This document shows positions 1 through 10,660 of a stretch of DNA of 64,000 nucleotides, one piece after another; within the stretch, counting starts at the first letter, position 1, and every line of letters starts with the position of its first letter. The stretch is from Ursus arctos (lineage: Eukaryota; Chordata; Mammalia; Carnivora; Ursidae). The stretch spans positions 11,142,001 through 11,206,000 of the forward strand of contig NW_026622874.1 in assembly GCF_023065955.2 (NCBI RefSeq), written 5' to 3'. The notes under the pieces are model-generated. The model did no database searches, was not told the origin of the DNA, and saw only the letters and a program-made list of their open reading frames with translations. Position numbers and translations under genes: made by a program.

Positions 1-110
1 GCGCGCGGCCCCCGCTGGCGGTCGCCTCGGTGTGCCTCCCTAAGGGCCTAGTCCCCGCTGAAAGGAACGCGCTGGTCACACACTCACTCCCCCGCTCTTA
101 GTCACATCCC
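1..110 (-). promoter_or_regulatory. CpG-rich edge, probable SLC19A2 promoter flank
   Basis: The first ~80 bases are GC-rich with many CpGs (for example gcgcgcggcc, ggcggtcgcc, aacgcgctgg), unlike the AT-rich sequence that follows, so this looks like the outer edge of a CpG island. In human, SLC19A2 lies immediately downstream of F5 on the same strand with roughly 26 kb between them. F5 ends here at 29.2 kb, so the SLC19A2 5' end would be expected near or just left of base 1. No exon or transcription start can be assigned inside the window. The identification is a synteny inference. Confidence 0.35.
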
Positions 111-1540
111 CCCCCCGGAGTTGATTCAGACTACTCCCGAGACACTTAGCTGCCCAGGCCCGGCCAAGATTTAACCTTGGGGCAGGGGGAATGCCAGACC
201 TTTCCTCCGGCAGCTGTCGTGTTTTAAGTTGCATTCATCTGCCAAGAGAAGGACACCAGAAGCCCGGGATCTAAGCACCCGGGCGTTTACCAAGGGCCTG
301 AACAGAAGAAAGTGGATAAAACACAGAGAATGCACGAGTGCAATGGAGTCCGAATGAAAGTGCTTTAGCTTTATGTCGTGACTTTTTGCAAGCAGGATAC
401 CAAGAAAGCAAACATAACGGTAGCGACAGCCTGTGTTTAAAAGGAAAGTGGCAAATCCTGAGTCACTAAAGCAATCAAGAAATATTGATCTCTTTATTAA
501 AAACAAAGAGGTCTTGGCATAGTTTTCAAGGGCAAAGCATGACAAGAATATCCAGTGCTTTCTCACATCTCTCTAAGCCTCTTTCTGCCTGACTCAGCCT
601 GACTCTATCGCAATCATTCCACTGCAGACCGAGCTGCACCATTTAAAGCAATTTTTTTCCCTGTGTAGTATTTGCAAAGTAACAGATTCTGTCAGAAGCT
701 CACAGAACACGTATTTGAACTCTCTGTTTTGTTTTACTATGTTACCACACATCTAGCTCAGTTTTCCTCCTGTGACAGCAAGTAACTTTTTTTTTTTTTT
801 TTTTTTTTGCAAGCAGATACATCAGCCACAAAAAGGAGTCTAGCGGAGGGAACAACCTGCTAGTAAAGGAAAAGATTTGTTTTTAAGGCTGCACAAGTGA
901 ATGCACCAACATATGTGTGTTGATTAATCTAAAGAAATGCAGTTGGTGGTATTTACATCTACCAGTGGGCCTCAAAGTGTGATCCAGATAACATCATCAT
1001 TCTAAAGGCTAAGAGAATGTGGACTTGTATGTTTCTGTGTTAAATAAACTTTTCAGATTTAATTTCTGATATGGTAATGATCAGGAGGAATAAGCCACAA
1101 AAACGAAAAGTCTTTAGGATCCTAAATAACAGGAATCTTGAGACCAAAAATGAGAACATCTAATCTACATAATACGATTACCTAGTTCCTAAACTATAGC
1201 CATAGTATTTACCTCTCATCATGACTCCAGAGAGAACACCAGTGGTCCTCTTGGCAATTGCTTTGTACATTCTGTACTATAGCAGAAGAGAAGAAGGAAA
1301 GAGAAAGAAACGCAGGAGAGGCCTCAGAAAGAGAAGTCTACCTGTTAAGAACAGCTTTCTGTCCCTTCCCTGAGGCTTAGAGACCTGAACTATGTTAATC
1401 TGTAAATCACCGGTTCTGAAAAATTTCCCTAAGTATAAATCACTTAGGCACCTCAAATCCTCTTTGCAACGTTGGGCATTAACAAATAATTCTTCTTGAA
1501 TTGGGCAGAAAATGTTTTTATTAACTTTCTCTAAGACGTT
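111..1540. other. Intergenic sequence, nothing recognised
   Basis: No exon, retrocopy or clear repeat family was recognised. The stretch contains a pure 22-base poly(T) run at 787-808 that may be the tail of an old minus-strand retroinsertion. The open frame at 171-566 on the minus strand has no resemblance to a known protein. Confidence 0.5.
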
Positions 1541-1544
1541 ACGC

Positions 1545-1884
1545 TAGGCGGAATTCTAAGAAGGACCCCCAGTGACCCTTGCCCTAGTGTAATCCCCACC
1601 CCTTTGAGTGTGGGGTAGAACCCGTGAATTTGATGAGATTAATGCACCTGTGATACGTTAGACGGCAACATGAGATTATCCAGGTGGACCCAATCTAATC
1701 ATGAGAGCCCTTTCAAAGCAGAGAATTTTCTCCAGATGGTAGCAGAAGAGAAAGAGATATTTGAAGAGTGAGAAGGATTTGATGTGCTGCTGCTGGAGGG
1801 GGCTATGTGCCAAGGACGTGGGCTCCCCGTAGCTGTTGAGACTGACTCTTGGTTGACAGCCAGCAAGAATTGGGGATTTCAGTC
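1545..1884 (+). repeat. Old LTR-like fragment (MaLR type, provisional)
   Basis: The text matches, from memory, the internal phrasing of ERVL-MaLR LTRs: a caggtggacccaatctaatc segment, then agcagagaattttctcc, then a tggttgacagccagcaag segment. The open frame over 1784-2071 is a by-product. The last 122 bp are duplicated in inverted orientation at 2383-2504. Confidence 0.4.
1763..1884 (+). repeat. Left arm of 122-bp inverted repeat
   Basis: This segment is about 97% identical (4 mismatches in 122 by eye) to the reverse complement of 2383-2504, with 498 bp between the arms. Both arms start at gaagagtgagaaggattt and end at ggggatttc(a/g)gtc; the outer flanks do not match. Confidence 0.85.
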
Positions 1885-2382
1885 TCCATCAGTGCTCCCC
1901 CCGGGGCTGGGGGAAGGGAGGAAGAGAGAGCAATTGCTAAATGACTACAGGTTTCCTTTTGGAGTGGCGAAATATCTTAGAAGTAGGTGGCAGTGCTGGT
2001 TGCACAACAATGTGAAATGTACTAATGCCGCTGAGTTGTACATGCAGACAATGAATGGCAACCTTGTATGACGTGACTATTACCCCAATTAACAAATATA
2101 TTCTATTTGCCTCTGTAGTCCTTTCCTAATGCTGCATGACAAATTACCACAAATTTAGCAGCTTAAAAATTACAATTTTTAAAATTTTTATTATTTTCCA
2201 AAAACTACAATAATTTAGCTCATGGTTCTATACATCAGAAGTCTAGGTGGACTTGGGTGGGTTTCCTACCTAGAGTTTCACAGGCAGGAATTAAGGTGTT
2301 GGACAGGCTGTGGACTCTGAAGTAGAATCTACTTCCCAGCTCTTTTAGGTTCTTGGCAGAACTCAGGTACTTGTGATTGAAG

Positions 2383-2504
2383 GACCGAAATCCCCAATTC
2401 TTGCTGGCTGTCAACCAAGAGTCAGGCTCCACAGCTACGGGGAGCCCACATCCTTGGCACATAGCCCCCTCCAGCAGCAGCACATCAAATCCTTCTCACT
2501 CTTC
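2383..2504 (-). repeat. Right arm of 122-bp inverted repeat
   Basis: This is the reverse-complement partner of 1763-1884. Read on the minus strand both arms give the same fortuitous peptide start (MLLLEGAMCQG), which is how the pair shows up in translation. It is immediately followed by a SINE insertion at 2547. Confidence 0.85.
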
Positions 2505-2546
2505 TTTGCTTTCTGTTTCTGTGGACTTACTTATTCTGGATGTTTC

Positions 2547-2786
2547 TTTCTTTTCTTTTTTTTTTTTTTTTAAAGATTTTATTTATTTTTTTGACAGAGA
2601 GAGAGACAGTCAGCAAGAGGGAACACAAGCAGGGGGAGTGGGAGAGGAAGAAGCAGGCTCCCAGCAGGGCAGGGAGCCCAATGCAGGGCTCCATGCAGGG
2701 CTCGATGCAGGGCTCTATCCCAGCACCCTGGGATCAGGCCCTGAGCTGAAGGCAGATGCTTAAGGACTGAGCCACTCAGGCGCCCC
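2547..2786 (-). mobile_element. SINEC (carnivore tRNA-Lys SINE), minus orientation
   Basis: A poly(T) run and aaagattttatttattttt tail begin the element on the plus strand, and it ends in gccactcaggcgcccc, the reverse complement of the SINE head. Imperfect target-site duplications (ttattctggatgtttc at 2531-2546; tactctggatgtttc at 2787-2801) bound it. The body has a local triplication of an 'atgcagggctc' segment near 2689-2720 that is not standard for the family. Confidence 0.9.
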
Positions 2787-2799
2787 TACTCTGGATGTT

Positions 2800-3485
2800 T
2801 CCTACAAAAGGAATCATACAATATATGACATTTTCTATCTGGTTTCTTTTATTTAGCATAATAATTTTAAGGTTCATCCACACTGTAGCATATATCAGTA
2901 CTTCGTTTCTTTTTACGGCTAAAACATATCCTACCTTATGTGTGTAACACAGTTGATCCATTCTTCAATTGGTGGACATTTTGGGTTGTTTCTACTTTTT
3001 GGCTATTGTGGGTAGTGCTGCTATGAACATGAGTGTGCAAGTGTTTGAATACTGGCTTTCAATTATTTTGGGTACGTAGGAGTGGGATTGCCAGATCACT
3101 TTATAATTCTGGCTAACTATTTGAGGAACTGCTGAACTGTTTTCCAAGAGCCTGCACCAGTTAACATTCCCACCTCCGGTTTCTCCGCATCCTTGCCAAT
3201 ACTTGTTGTTTTCTTTTCTTTTCTTTTTTTAATATCTATCCTAAGGGGTGTGAAGTGATATCCCATTGTGATTTTCATTTGCATTTCCCTGATGACTAAT
3301 GCCGTTGAGCGCCTTTCTCATGTGTGTTATCTTTTGTGGAGAAATATCCATTCAGGTCTTTTGCCCTCTTTTGATTGGATTGTTTTTCTTTTCGTTGTGA
3401 AGTTGCAAGAATTCTTTATATAATCTGGATATTAGACCCTTGTCAGAGAGATGACATGCAAATATTTTTGCCTATTTGGTAGGTG
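2800..3485 (-). mobile_element. L1 ORF2/3' fragment, antisense
   Basis: The plus strand reads as antisense L1: a wall of tggacattttgggttgtttc, atgaacatgagtgtgcaag, ggggtgtgaagtgatatccc and ttctttatataatctgga phrases typical of the 3' half of mammalian L1 ORF2. No open frame survives. Confidence 0.75.
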
Positions 3486-3544
3486 TAAATAAATTATTGA
3501 GGGACTGTTTTGTCTCTATTAATATATAAAAGCATGTGGGGATG

Positions 3545-4470
3545 TGTGTTTTTCAAGAAGAATTATATTATGTACTTTCGAATCTTGCTTTCCTCAGGAC
3601 TAATTTGTAGAAAACCCTCCACTGTGATAAGATTAAGTTCTAATTCTTTCTAATGTCCCGTTGCGTGGGTGCACTGTAATTTATTTACGGCCGCTAACTC
3701 TGTTTCTAGGTTTTTATTCACTGCCCACAATGCTACAATTAACATCCTTGTACAATATATGTCTATGTATTGTTTGCTTCATTTTTATGAAATTTATTTC
3801 TGGGAGTGGGATCGCTGGTTGAAGAGTTTAAACATTTTTTAATTTTGTGTATTTATTTTATTTTAATAGGCATTGTTCAGTTGTTTTCCATAAACCAGCA
3901 ACGTGGCAGTATTTGTTTTATGCTGCATCCTTGCCAATAATAAGTGTAATCAAGTTTTTTGTGGGTTTTTTGTTTTTGTTTGTTTGTTTAATTTTTGTTA
4001 GCTGGGTAGGTGGAAAATCAGTGGTTCTCAACTTGTAATGATCCCCCCCCCCCCAGGAGACATTTGGCGAAGCCTGGAGCTATTTTTGATGGTCATGTTT
4101 ATTAGTCATGGTTGGGGGTAGGTGCTACCAGCTTCTAGTAGGCAGAGCCAGGGATTCTGCCAAACATCCTACCATACGGCAACCCCCACAACAGAGAGTT
4201 ATCCAGGCCAAAATGCCAACAGCGCCAAGGTTGAGAAACCCTGGTGTGAAGAGCTACCCCTTTTATCTTCAGTTTGAAAGTCTTTATGGGTGAGTTTGAA
4301 CATCTTTCCGTGTGTTTGTAAGCTGTTTGGATTTACTTACCTGTATATTATCTATTCTTGTCCTGTGCTCATTTTTCTTTTGGGTGTTCATCCCTATCGT
4401 ATCAACTAATAAGAACCTTTTATATTTTATAGCCCTTTGTCCTCTTCATTGAAAATATAATTTTTTAAAA
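3545..4470 (-). mobile_element. Older antisense L1 fragment, split by MER20
   Basis: Phrases such as gtgcactgtaatttattta, acatccttgtacaatatatg and the later agaaccttttatattttata match antisense L1M-type sequence on both sides of the DNA transposon at 4019-4243, so the transposon inserted into this L1. Confidence 0.55.
4019..4243 (+). mobile_element. MER20-like hAT-Charlie MITE
   Basis: It starts cagtggttctcaac and ends caaggttgagaaaccctg, the complementary termini of MER20. It contains the internal ggagacatttggcgaagcc and aacatcctaccat segments. A 12-base C run at 4043-4054 sits at the family's usual poly(C) position. Confidence 0.75.
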
Positions 4471-4539
4471 TATACTTTTGATTGACTCGTTTGTAGTATC
4501 TTTTGCCAAATAGTCAAATCTTATCGAAGAACATAAAAC

Positions 4540-5150
4540 AAAGTTTGAAAAAATGGTCAGACACACTATGCCCTTAGATAGGAAAACATCCTAAAAATGT
4601 TCCTTTCCCCAAAGTTAATTTATAACTTTAATGCAGTTCCAACTGGAATATAAACACTATCCATTTAAGGTTCCAAAATTATCTTAAAGTTTTATAGAAT
4701 ACTAAATGTATAAGAATGGCCAAGAAAATTTTGCAAAGAAAGACTAGCAAGATATACTTACATCACCAGATAACAGAACATACTTTAAATGTGCCGGAAT
4801 AAAAAAAAAAAATTGGTAATGTTATTGGAATAGACAGCTATGTAAGTGAAATAGACCAGAGAATCACTGTCTATGAGCATTTCATAAATGACAACTATTT
4901 TGTTCAATTAAGTGAAAAAAGGATGGATAATTTAATAAATGTTACTGGCAAAACTGTTGATCTATGCGAAGGAAATTAAATTAGGAAAAATCTTATGCCA
5001 TATATAAAAACACATTCTAGATTTGGAAATGACTTAAATTTAAATGATACTAATATTCCAAAAACAATCTCAGAGACTGCATCTATACTCCAAGAGATAA
5101 GGAAATCCTTTAAGAATGGAAACATACTAATATAAAATAAAATCAAAGTA
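4540..5150 (+). mobile_element. Degenerate L1 ORF2 fragment, sense
   Basis: The A-rich strand carries ORF2-like segments (caatgcagttccaactgg-type text, agaatggccaagaaaatttt, gaatagaccagagaatcac) in plus orientation, with many stops and indels. It is too decayed to assign a subfamily. Confidence 0.55.
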
Positions 5151-7265
5151 ACAAAGTGAATGATAAAATGATCATATTTATTTACTTGATCTATCTTATT
5201 GAGGAATCGGAGAGCAGAGATCTTGTCTTAATCTCTTGTTCTTCTGGCATAGTAGCTGGCAAGTTGAAGGAACTTAATGAATCTTGGTGAATGAATGGCC
5301 CTCTATAGATCACTGATTCTAATCCCTTAAATGACCCGTTACAAAACCTCAAGGACAGCTGCACCAGCAAGCAGTGACCTGCAAAGCACTCAGGAGTCCA
5401 ACACTTTTTTTACCTAGGGTGTAGTGCAGTTAGGAAAGGAACATTGATTCTCTCCCATTGTGTGGCATATAGAATTTCAGAGCAAAGGTAAGAATTAAGC
5501 TCAGCTTGTCTATTGCAGCACCTTCCAGAAGAAGACTCTAAGTGACAGAGAATTTGAGGGACATGTGCTGTGATATGATGAAATTGGAAACATGCCTGTT
5601 GGCCCAGTGTGAGCTTTGTTCTACAGTAGAAATAATGATGGAATTCAGTAAAACATAATTGTAATCGTATACTATTAATTTTGAAAATAATATTGAAGCT
5701 AAGGCCAAGAAATGTAAGTCAACTTACCAAGATCACCAAGAGTTAGAAGCCAACTCAAAATAGTCTTTGGTTGTACAGACTTGAAGTCCAGTCCTAACCC
5801 TCCATACCATGCAGCCTTTTATGCTTTCTTCTAGTTACTACATTTTCTTTTTACTTTTCAATATAATGTGTACCACAAAGCAGTTATCCTGGAAAGCAGA
5901 GTATTGGAATGACTTCCAAATATATTTACGAGAACTTATATTTTTACTTCATTCTCAGAAGTATGGTAAGTGCAAATAGGTACAAAGAGACATTTTTGTC
6001 AGTTTATGGATGGAGACTGAGGGACAGGAAATCTCAGTCCATCGAGGTCACCTTTGTTCCCTCAACAAGAATTTATTGAGAGCCCGTTGTCCAAGGCATT
6101 GAACTCGGTGCCGTTGAGAAATAATGACAAGACTGTCCCCAACTTTGGGCTGCTCATATGAGGAATCAATGGTGAATCAGTCATCCAGATCCTACACAAC
6201 CCTGTGCCCCTGAATGGCCCCAAAACTGGTGAGCTCTGTCACACAGAAGCAAGCAAATGACTGTGCTGTGCTATCTAGTAAAAGGCCAACTCAGTTCACA
6301 AGTAATTCTCCTCCCTGTTTCTTAAATACTTGGTCCAAGATTTCATATGTAGTCATCAAGGCATCACCCCACAGCTGAGCCAAGTCATGAAGCAGCCCAT
6401 CTAAAGGGCCTGCTCAGCCTGTGTGGGCTGGGAATGCTGTTCCAGACAGGCGAGGCGTTGCCACACCAACAGGGCCCTTTGGGAAAGCGCCTCCGAGGTT
6501 GCTCAGTACACACTTTGTGGAAGCATTCCTCCCTCCTGCCTCTGCCAGCCTGCTGCTATCCTTTGACATCTAAATTGGCATGCCACCATCACTCACCAGT
6601 CTTAAAACATCCCATCCTGTGTGAAAAGGGAGCACACCCTATGCGAACAAACCTGTTGTTAACCTTAGTTCAGGTATCAGTGAACGATTACCTTCATCCT
6701 CTGACTTGCATTTATTAGGCTGTAGGATTGTTGTTGTCTTGTTTGCCTCTAGTGTCTTCCTCCATACCACAGTCTGAATAATCTTTCTAACATTGAGTAT
6801 TACCCTTGTCCTTTCTGGTTGTTCAAGAATTTTGGTGCTTCTGGAATAAAGCCGGAACTTGTTACTTCTGACTTTGGCTAAGCCCTCCATTCCCAACCTC
6901 CACTGCTCACCTGTACGCTCACGATGTTTACCTACAAGCTGCTCCCCAATTCCTCGAGATGCTGTTCAGAAGTCTGACCTCCCCCACCACAACCACCTTC
7001 GTCAGTTCTCTGAGCCACCACATGAGAACTAGACCGCGCATGGCCCAGGGGTCAGGGTGTGCCCTTGCGCAGGTCCTGGGAGGTTCTGGAGTTTGCCAGA
7101 GGCGCACTGGGAGCAGACAGTCACTTGGGACGTTGCAGCCCTCCAAGTCCTGTCTGTGACTCAGCTTTGAGCCTCCTCAAGTCACACAGAATGAATTCCA
7201 TCGGAGGCCAGAACAGACGAGATAATTCGGCCAAGCCAAGTGGTGAGATCATTTATTTCCTAATA
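5151..7265. other. Intergenic, no gene recognised
   Basis: Unique-looking sequence. Around 6060-6140 the text ctcaacaagaatttattgag followed by a degenerate 'caaggcattgaactcggtg' resembles the 3' end of an L2/MIR-class element. No protein similarity was recognised in the short open frames at 6434-7286. Confidence 0.5.
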
Positions 7266-7267
7266 CA

Positions 7268-7742
7268 CAGATCTTCCTTTACATAAGACAGGGTTATGTC
7301 CCAATAAACCCATCATAAATTGAAAATATTTAATACACCTAAACTATCGGACATCATGACTTAGCCTATGTTAAGCATGCTCAGAACGCTTACATGAACA
7401 TACAGCAAAATCATCTAACACAAAGCCTGATTGACAATCAAGTGTTGAGTATCTCATGTAATTTGTTGACTACTGCACTGAAAGTGAGGAACGCATGGTC
7501 GTGCGTGTACAGAATGGCTGCGGGTCGATTGTTTACCCCCGGATCACAGGGCTGACTGGGAGCTGTGCCTCGCTCCCTCCGCTCAGCATCATGAGAGAGG
7601 ATTGTCCCACATTTGCCTAGCTGGGGAGAGATCCAAATTCAAATTTCAAAGTACAGTTTCTACTGTACGTGTATCACTTTCGTACCACCATGAAGTCGGA
7701 AAGTCCTAAGTCCAACCATCATAAATTGGGGACCGTCCATAC
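7268..7742. mobile_element. Tigger-type DNA transposon remnant (provisional)
   Basis: A 470-bp block has related, inverted ends: cccatcataaattgaaaat near 7310 and aaccatcataaattggggac near 7720. It also has an interior (atctcatgtaatttgttgac, gagagaggattgtcccac, tttctactgtacgtgtatc) that I recall from non-autonomous Tigger/MER elements. The exact subfamily is not assigned. Confidence 0.5.
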
Positions 7743-8749
7743 TTTATCTTCTTTAAAGAATGCATATAACTTTTTGGAAAACTGCCCTGTTTTATAAACA
7801 TGTGTAACATTTTATGGCAACCTCCAAAAACAGCACTCACAGTCAAAGGCGAATGAGTCATAAATTAGGAAATCCTGAATGAACTGAAATAGGGCATGCG
7901 GATTCCTCTCATCGAATAGTCATTTGTGGCAACATAATTGACACAAGGAATAGATTAAGGGCTTAATAAAATGCTCACGGCCACAGAGTCAAGCTCTATT
8001 AAAATGTTTCTGGTGTGTCACTGTCCTCCCCTCCTTCTCAACAATGCATAAACACATGCAAATGCTTAATCACACACTCATTTCCTCTCCCCTCATTAGT
8101 TTTGTATTCACCATGTGATTTAGTGAGGAATCTTAAAACACCCTCCGAAATTGAAGGTTGAAAACATTTGACGTGAAGTCCACCCAGAGAGAAGAGATTA
8201 TGAAGGAAATGCTCTTCTCAGCTCTTAATCCGAATTCTAATCCAGGACCTCCCGTCCAGGCTTTCATAATCCAAACTCCCATCAGATGTTCAGCTTTCCT
8301 CTCCTCCCAGTTCGGAGAGTGAGGGTTCTCCGCTGGAATTTGTCCCTAGTGTTTAGTATTCAGGTGGTATTGGGGGCATTCCGGTACTGGGGGATGTGAC
8401 TATTCAAGCCACATTTCCATCCTGAGTCCTTGTTGCATGCTGCCTGTAAATGATTTCTGAGGTCTGTATACATAACCTCTCTCCCACTAACTGTGGCCTT
8501 TACGTGATCAGAAACAGAGTGTGGTCTTTATTTTTGCATTCCCTCTGTCTACTCTGCCATTTTGAGCATGGGTGTGGAACAGTAAATGTTTGTGGGTACA
8601 CACGTTTCCCCCACCTCATGCGTTACCCTTCCAACTTCATTAATCCCTTTTCTCTGCTTATTTACAAGTATTACGACATGACATTTAGCTATAATGAAGT
8701 ATTCTATGCTCATAGCCCCGTTCTTGCATTGTTTTCTCGTTTCCCTGAC
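7743..8749. other. Intergenic, nothing recognised
   Basis: No exon or clear repeat was recognised. Part of 8440-8749 may be old repeat sequence, but no family can be named. Confidence 0.45.
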
Positions 8750-9425
8750 TTTATCCAGTGATACATTCACAGCGGGGTTGGAGGTAGACATGAGGTGGGA
8801 CCTGATCTGTCCTGGGGCCCTGGCAGCACCACACGCCATGCGCTATAGATGGGAGGGGGACACAGGGGAGCTCGGGGGCCCCAGCAGAAGCCTGCATACC
8901 AGGGAGGAGGCCTAGCTCAGGCCCACAACGGGAGGAGCTAATGCTGGGCTGAGGTTGAGGGGTTGTGGTGAAGGGCACAAAGTGTCTGCTCCAGAGGGGC
9001 CAAGCGGCCAAGCCCTCGCCCAGGGCATAAGCCCACAGGGCGGGCTGGGGACACTTTGGGGAGGGAACGGGGGTTTCGGAGCTTCAGGATGGCGAACTCA
9101 GTGACCTCCCGAGGATGCGTCTGTGGCTTGTCACACGTGACCTCAAAGTCCAGCACTAAAAAGTAGTGATACCTCTGGGGCGGGAAGGGCACCATTGTCG
9201 CCATGGATGCGCCAAAGCGGGGCCGCTGGTTTTTGGTGGATGTGGAGCAGAACTCCGGAACACCGCAGGGAGAAAGTAAGTGGGGGCCCAGCACTTTTCT
9301 TGCTCGTGAGAGTAAATAGGAAGAAAACTGAGCTTCTCCAGTCTGTAAAGGTGCTAGCATTGAACACCGAGAAGCATCTGAAACTCCACGCACTCACCCC
9401 GGCCAATGCGATGTAAAGATCTTCA
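8750..9425 (-). pseudogene. ERI3: ERI3 retrocopy fragment
   Basis: On the minus strand, 9393 down to ~9080 encodes an intronless match to the N-terminal half of ERI3 (a 3'-5' exoribonuclease of the DEDDh family). Visible pieces are SMLAPLQTG, FSSYLLSRARKVLG, SPCGVPEFCS, FPPQRYHYFLVLDFE and TCDKPQ. The D-x-E pair of Exo motif I (LDFEVT) is present. Similarity stops abruptly after AILKL, and the remaining exonuclease domain (Exo II, III) is absent. The following ~330 bp of GC-rich sequence to 8750 could be ERI3 3'UTR joined by an internal deletion, but I cannot confirm that. The contiguous span across what are several ERI3 exons indicates an RNA-derived copy. No poly(A) tail or target-site duplication was found. 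It is expected to be non-functional. Confidence 0.75.
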
Positions 9426-9456
9426 GATGAAGATGAAACCAACTTTAGAGTATGTT

Positions 9457-9502
9457 AAGAACTACAGGGTAAAAAACAACAACAAAAAAAGAACTACAGG
9501 GT
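9457..9502 (+). repeat. Orphan poly(A) insertion with target-site duplication
   Basis: Two exact 14-bp copies of aagaactacagggt (9457-9470, 9489-9502) flank only 18 bp of A-rich sequence (aaaaaacaacaacaaaaa). This is what an extremely 5'-truncated L1-mediated insertion leaves: a tail and a duplication with no body. Confidence 0.7.
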
Positions 9503-9899
9503 GAGAAAAAGCCTATCTCTGTATTAGAGTAGGAAGACCCTTTAAGGAGAGCTATTCATTCATGCTTTTGCCTATATCACGCATACAGATTTCTTTCTAA
9601 TCTCACTTTCTCTCGCTCTCCACCCGTGTTCCAGGGCAGATGCTCCTTCTGCTTTGAAATATAAAAGAGGACCTACAGGTTCAGGATCCTGTGTCTGAGG
9701 TTCCCCCAAACCTCAGTTCCTTATTCTAGCAAGGATAGTTCGGTTGGTAGCACTTAGAGGTGCCCCCAGCAATAATGACAGGGAGCTCACACGGGTAGGG
9801 AAATGTATGAAACCTGGGAGCAGCCAACTGTTCAGATTTCTTACCTCTCTGCTCCCACCCAACCTAAAACCTCATCGCGCAGCTTAATATACAAAGGGC

Positions 9900-10104
9900 C
9901 TGGGGTGGCTCAGTCGTTAAGCGTCTGCCTTCGGCTCAGGGTGTGATCCCAGAGTCCTGGGATCGAGCCCCACATCAGGTTCCTCCGCTGGGAGCCTGCT
10001 TCTTCCTTTCCCGCTCCCCCTGCCTGTGTTCCCTCTCTCGCTGGCTGTCTCTCTCTCTCTGTCAAATAAATAAATAAAATCTTAAAATATATATATACAC
10101 ACAC
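9900..10104 (+). mobile_element. SINEC, plus orientation
   Basis: The head (cctggggtggctcagtcgttaag) is slightly degenerate. The body has the tRNA B-box region (ggatcgagccccacatcagg) and the tail is aataaataaataaaatctta followed by (TA)n(CA)n. Short duplications acaaagggc at 9891-9899 and 10105-10113 bound it. Confidence 0.85.
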
Positions 10105-10127
10105 ACAAAGGGCTTGGTGGTGAGGTA

Positions 10128-10352
10128 TGTTGGACAGACCTGGGTTTGGGGTCCAGTGCCCACTGTGTCCCCGGGGCGAACTCGAGCCAGTTACCAACCC
10201 CTTCTAAGGCTCGGCTTTCTTATGTAAAATGGGAGATCATAATATCTACTTAGGGTAGTTGCGAGGATTAAATATGGTTAGGTATATTAAATGCTTTGCA
10301 CAGTGCCAGGCACAAAACTGATCTAAAAGACCGAGATCTATTATTAGCTAAG
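10128..10352 (+). repeat. MIR element
   Basis: The order tggacagacctgggttt, ccagttacc..., tatgtaaaatgggagatcata, gttgcgaggattaaatatgg, cacagtgccaggcacaaa and ctattattagct is the MIR consensus in plus orientation with moderate divergence. Confidence 0.75.
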
Positions 10353-10529
10353 AACCATGCTAAGTCAGCTTCCAAGTACTTAGGAGAGTACTGGCACACA
10401 GTTGGTGCTCTTTAATTGCTTGTGCAGCCAGCAAATGCAGATTGCCTTTTCGAATTTACTTTTGTTTATTTTGTCAAAGGCTAGAATGTATTTATGAGCA
10501 GAGGAGAAAAGGACAGAAGAGATCCAGGT

Positions 10530-10660
10530 TGGTTTTTAATTTTAATTTTGTTGAGATATAATTTTTATCCAAAAAAATCATCCATTTAATATTTATAGTT
10601 CAATAAGCTATGACAAATATAGACAGTCATATAATGACCAATCTGAGATTCAGACCTGAA
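10530..10660 (-). mobile_element. L1 3'-end fragment, antisense (weak)
   Basis: The phrase ttttgttgagatataatttt followed by catccatttaatatttatag resembles the antisense 3'UTR of old L1 elements. The fragment is short and diverged. Confidence 0.35.

Noticed and set aside
171..566. 131-codon open frame next to the CpG-rich edge as a possible SLC19A2 exon.
   Set aside because: The translation does not resemble a multi-pass thiamine transporter, and the coding exons should lie to the left of the window.
1784..2483. Apparent small protein family MLLLEGAMCQG... present on both strands.
   Set aside because: The two copies are the arms of an inverted repeat in LTR-like sequence. Neither has an exon context.
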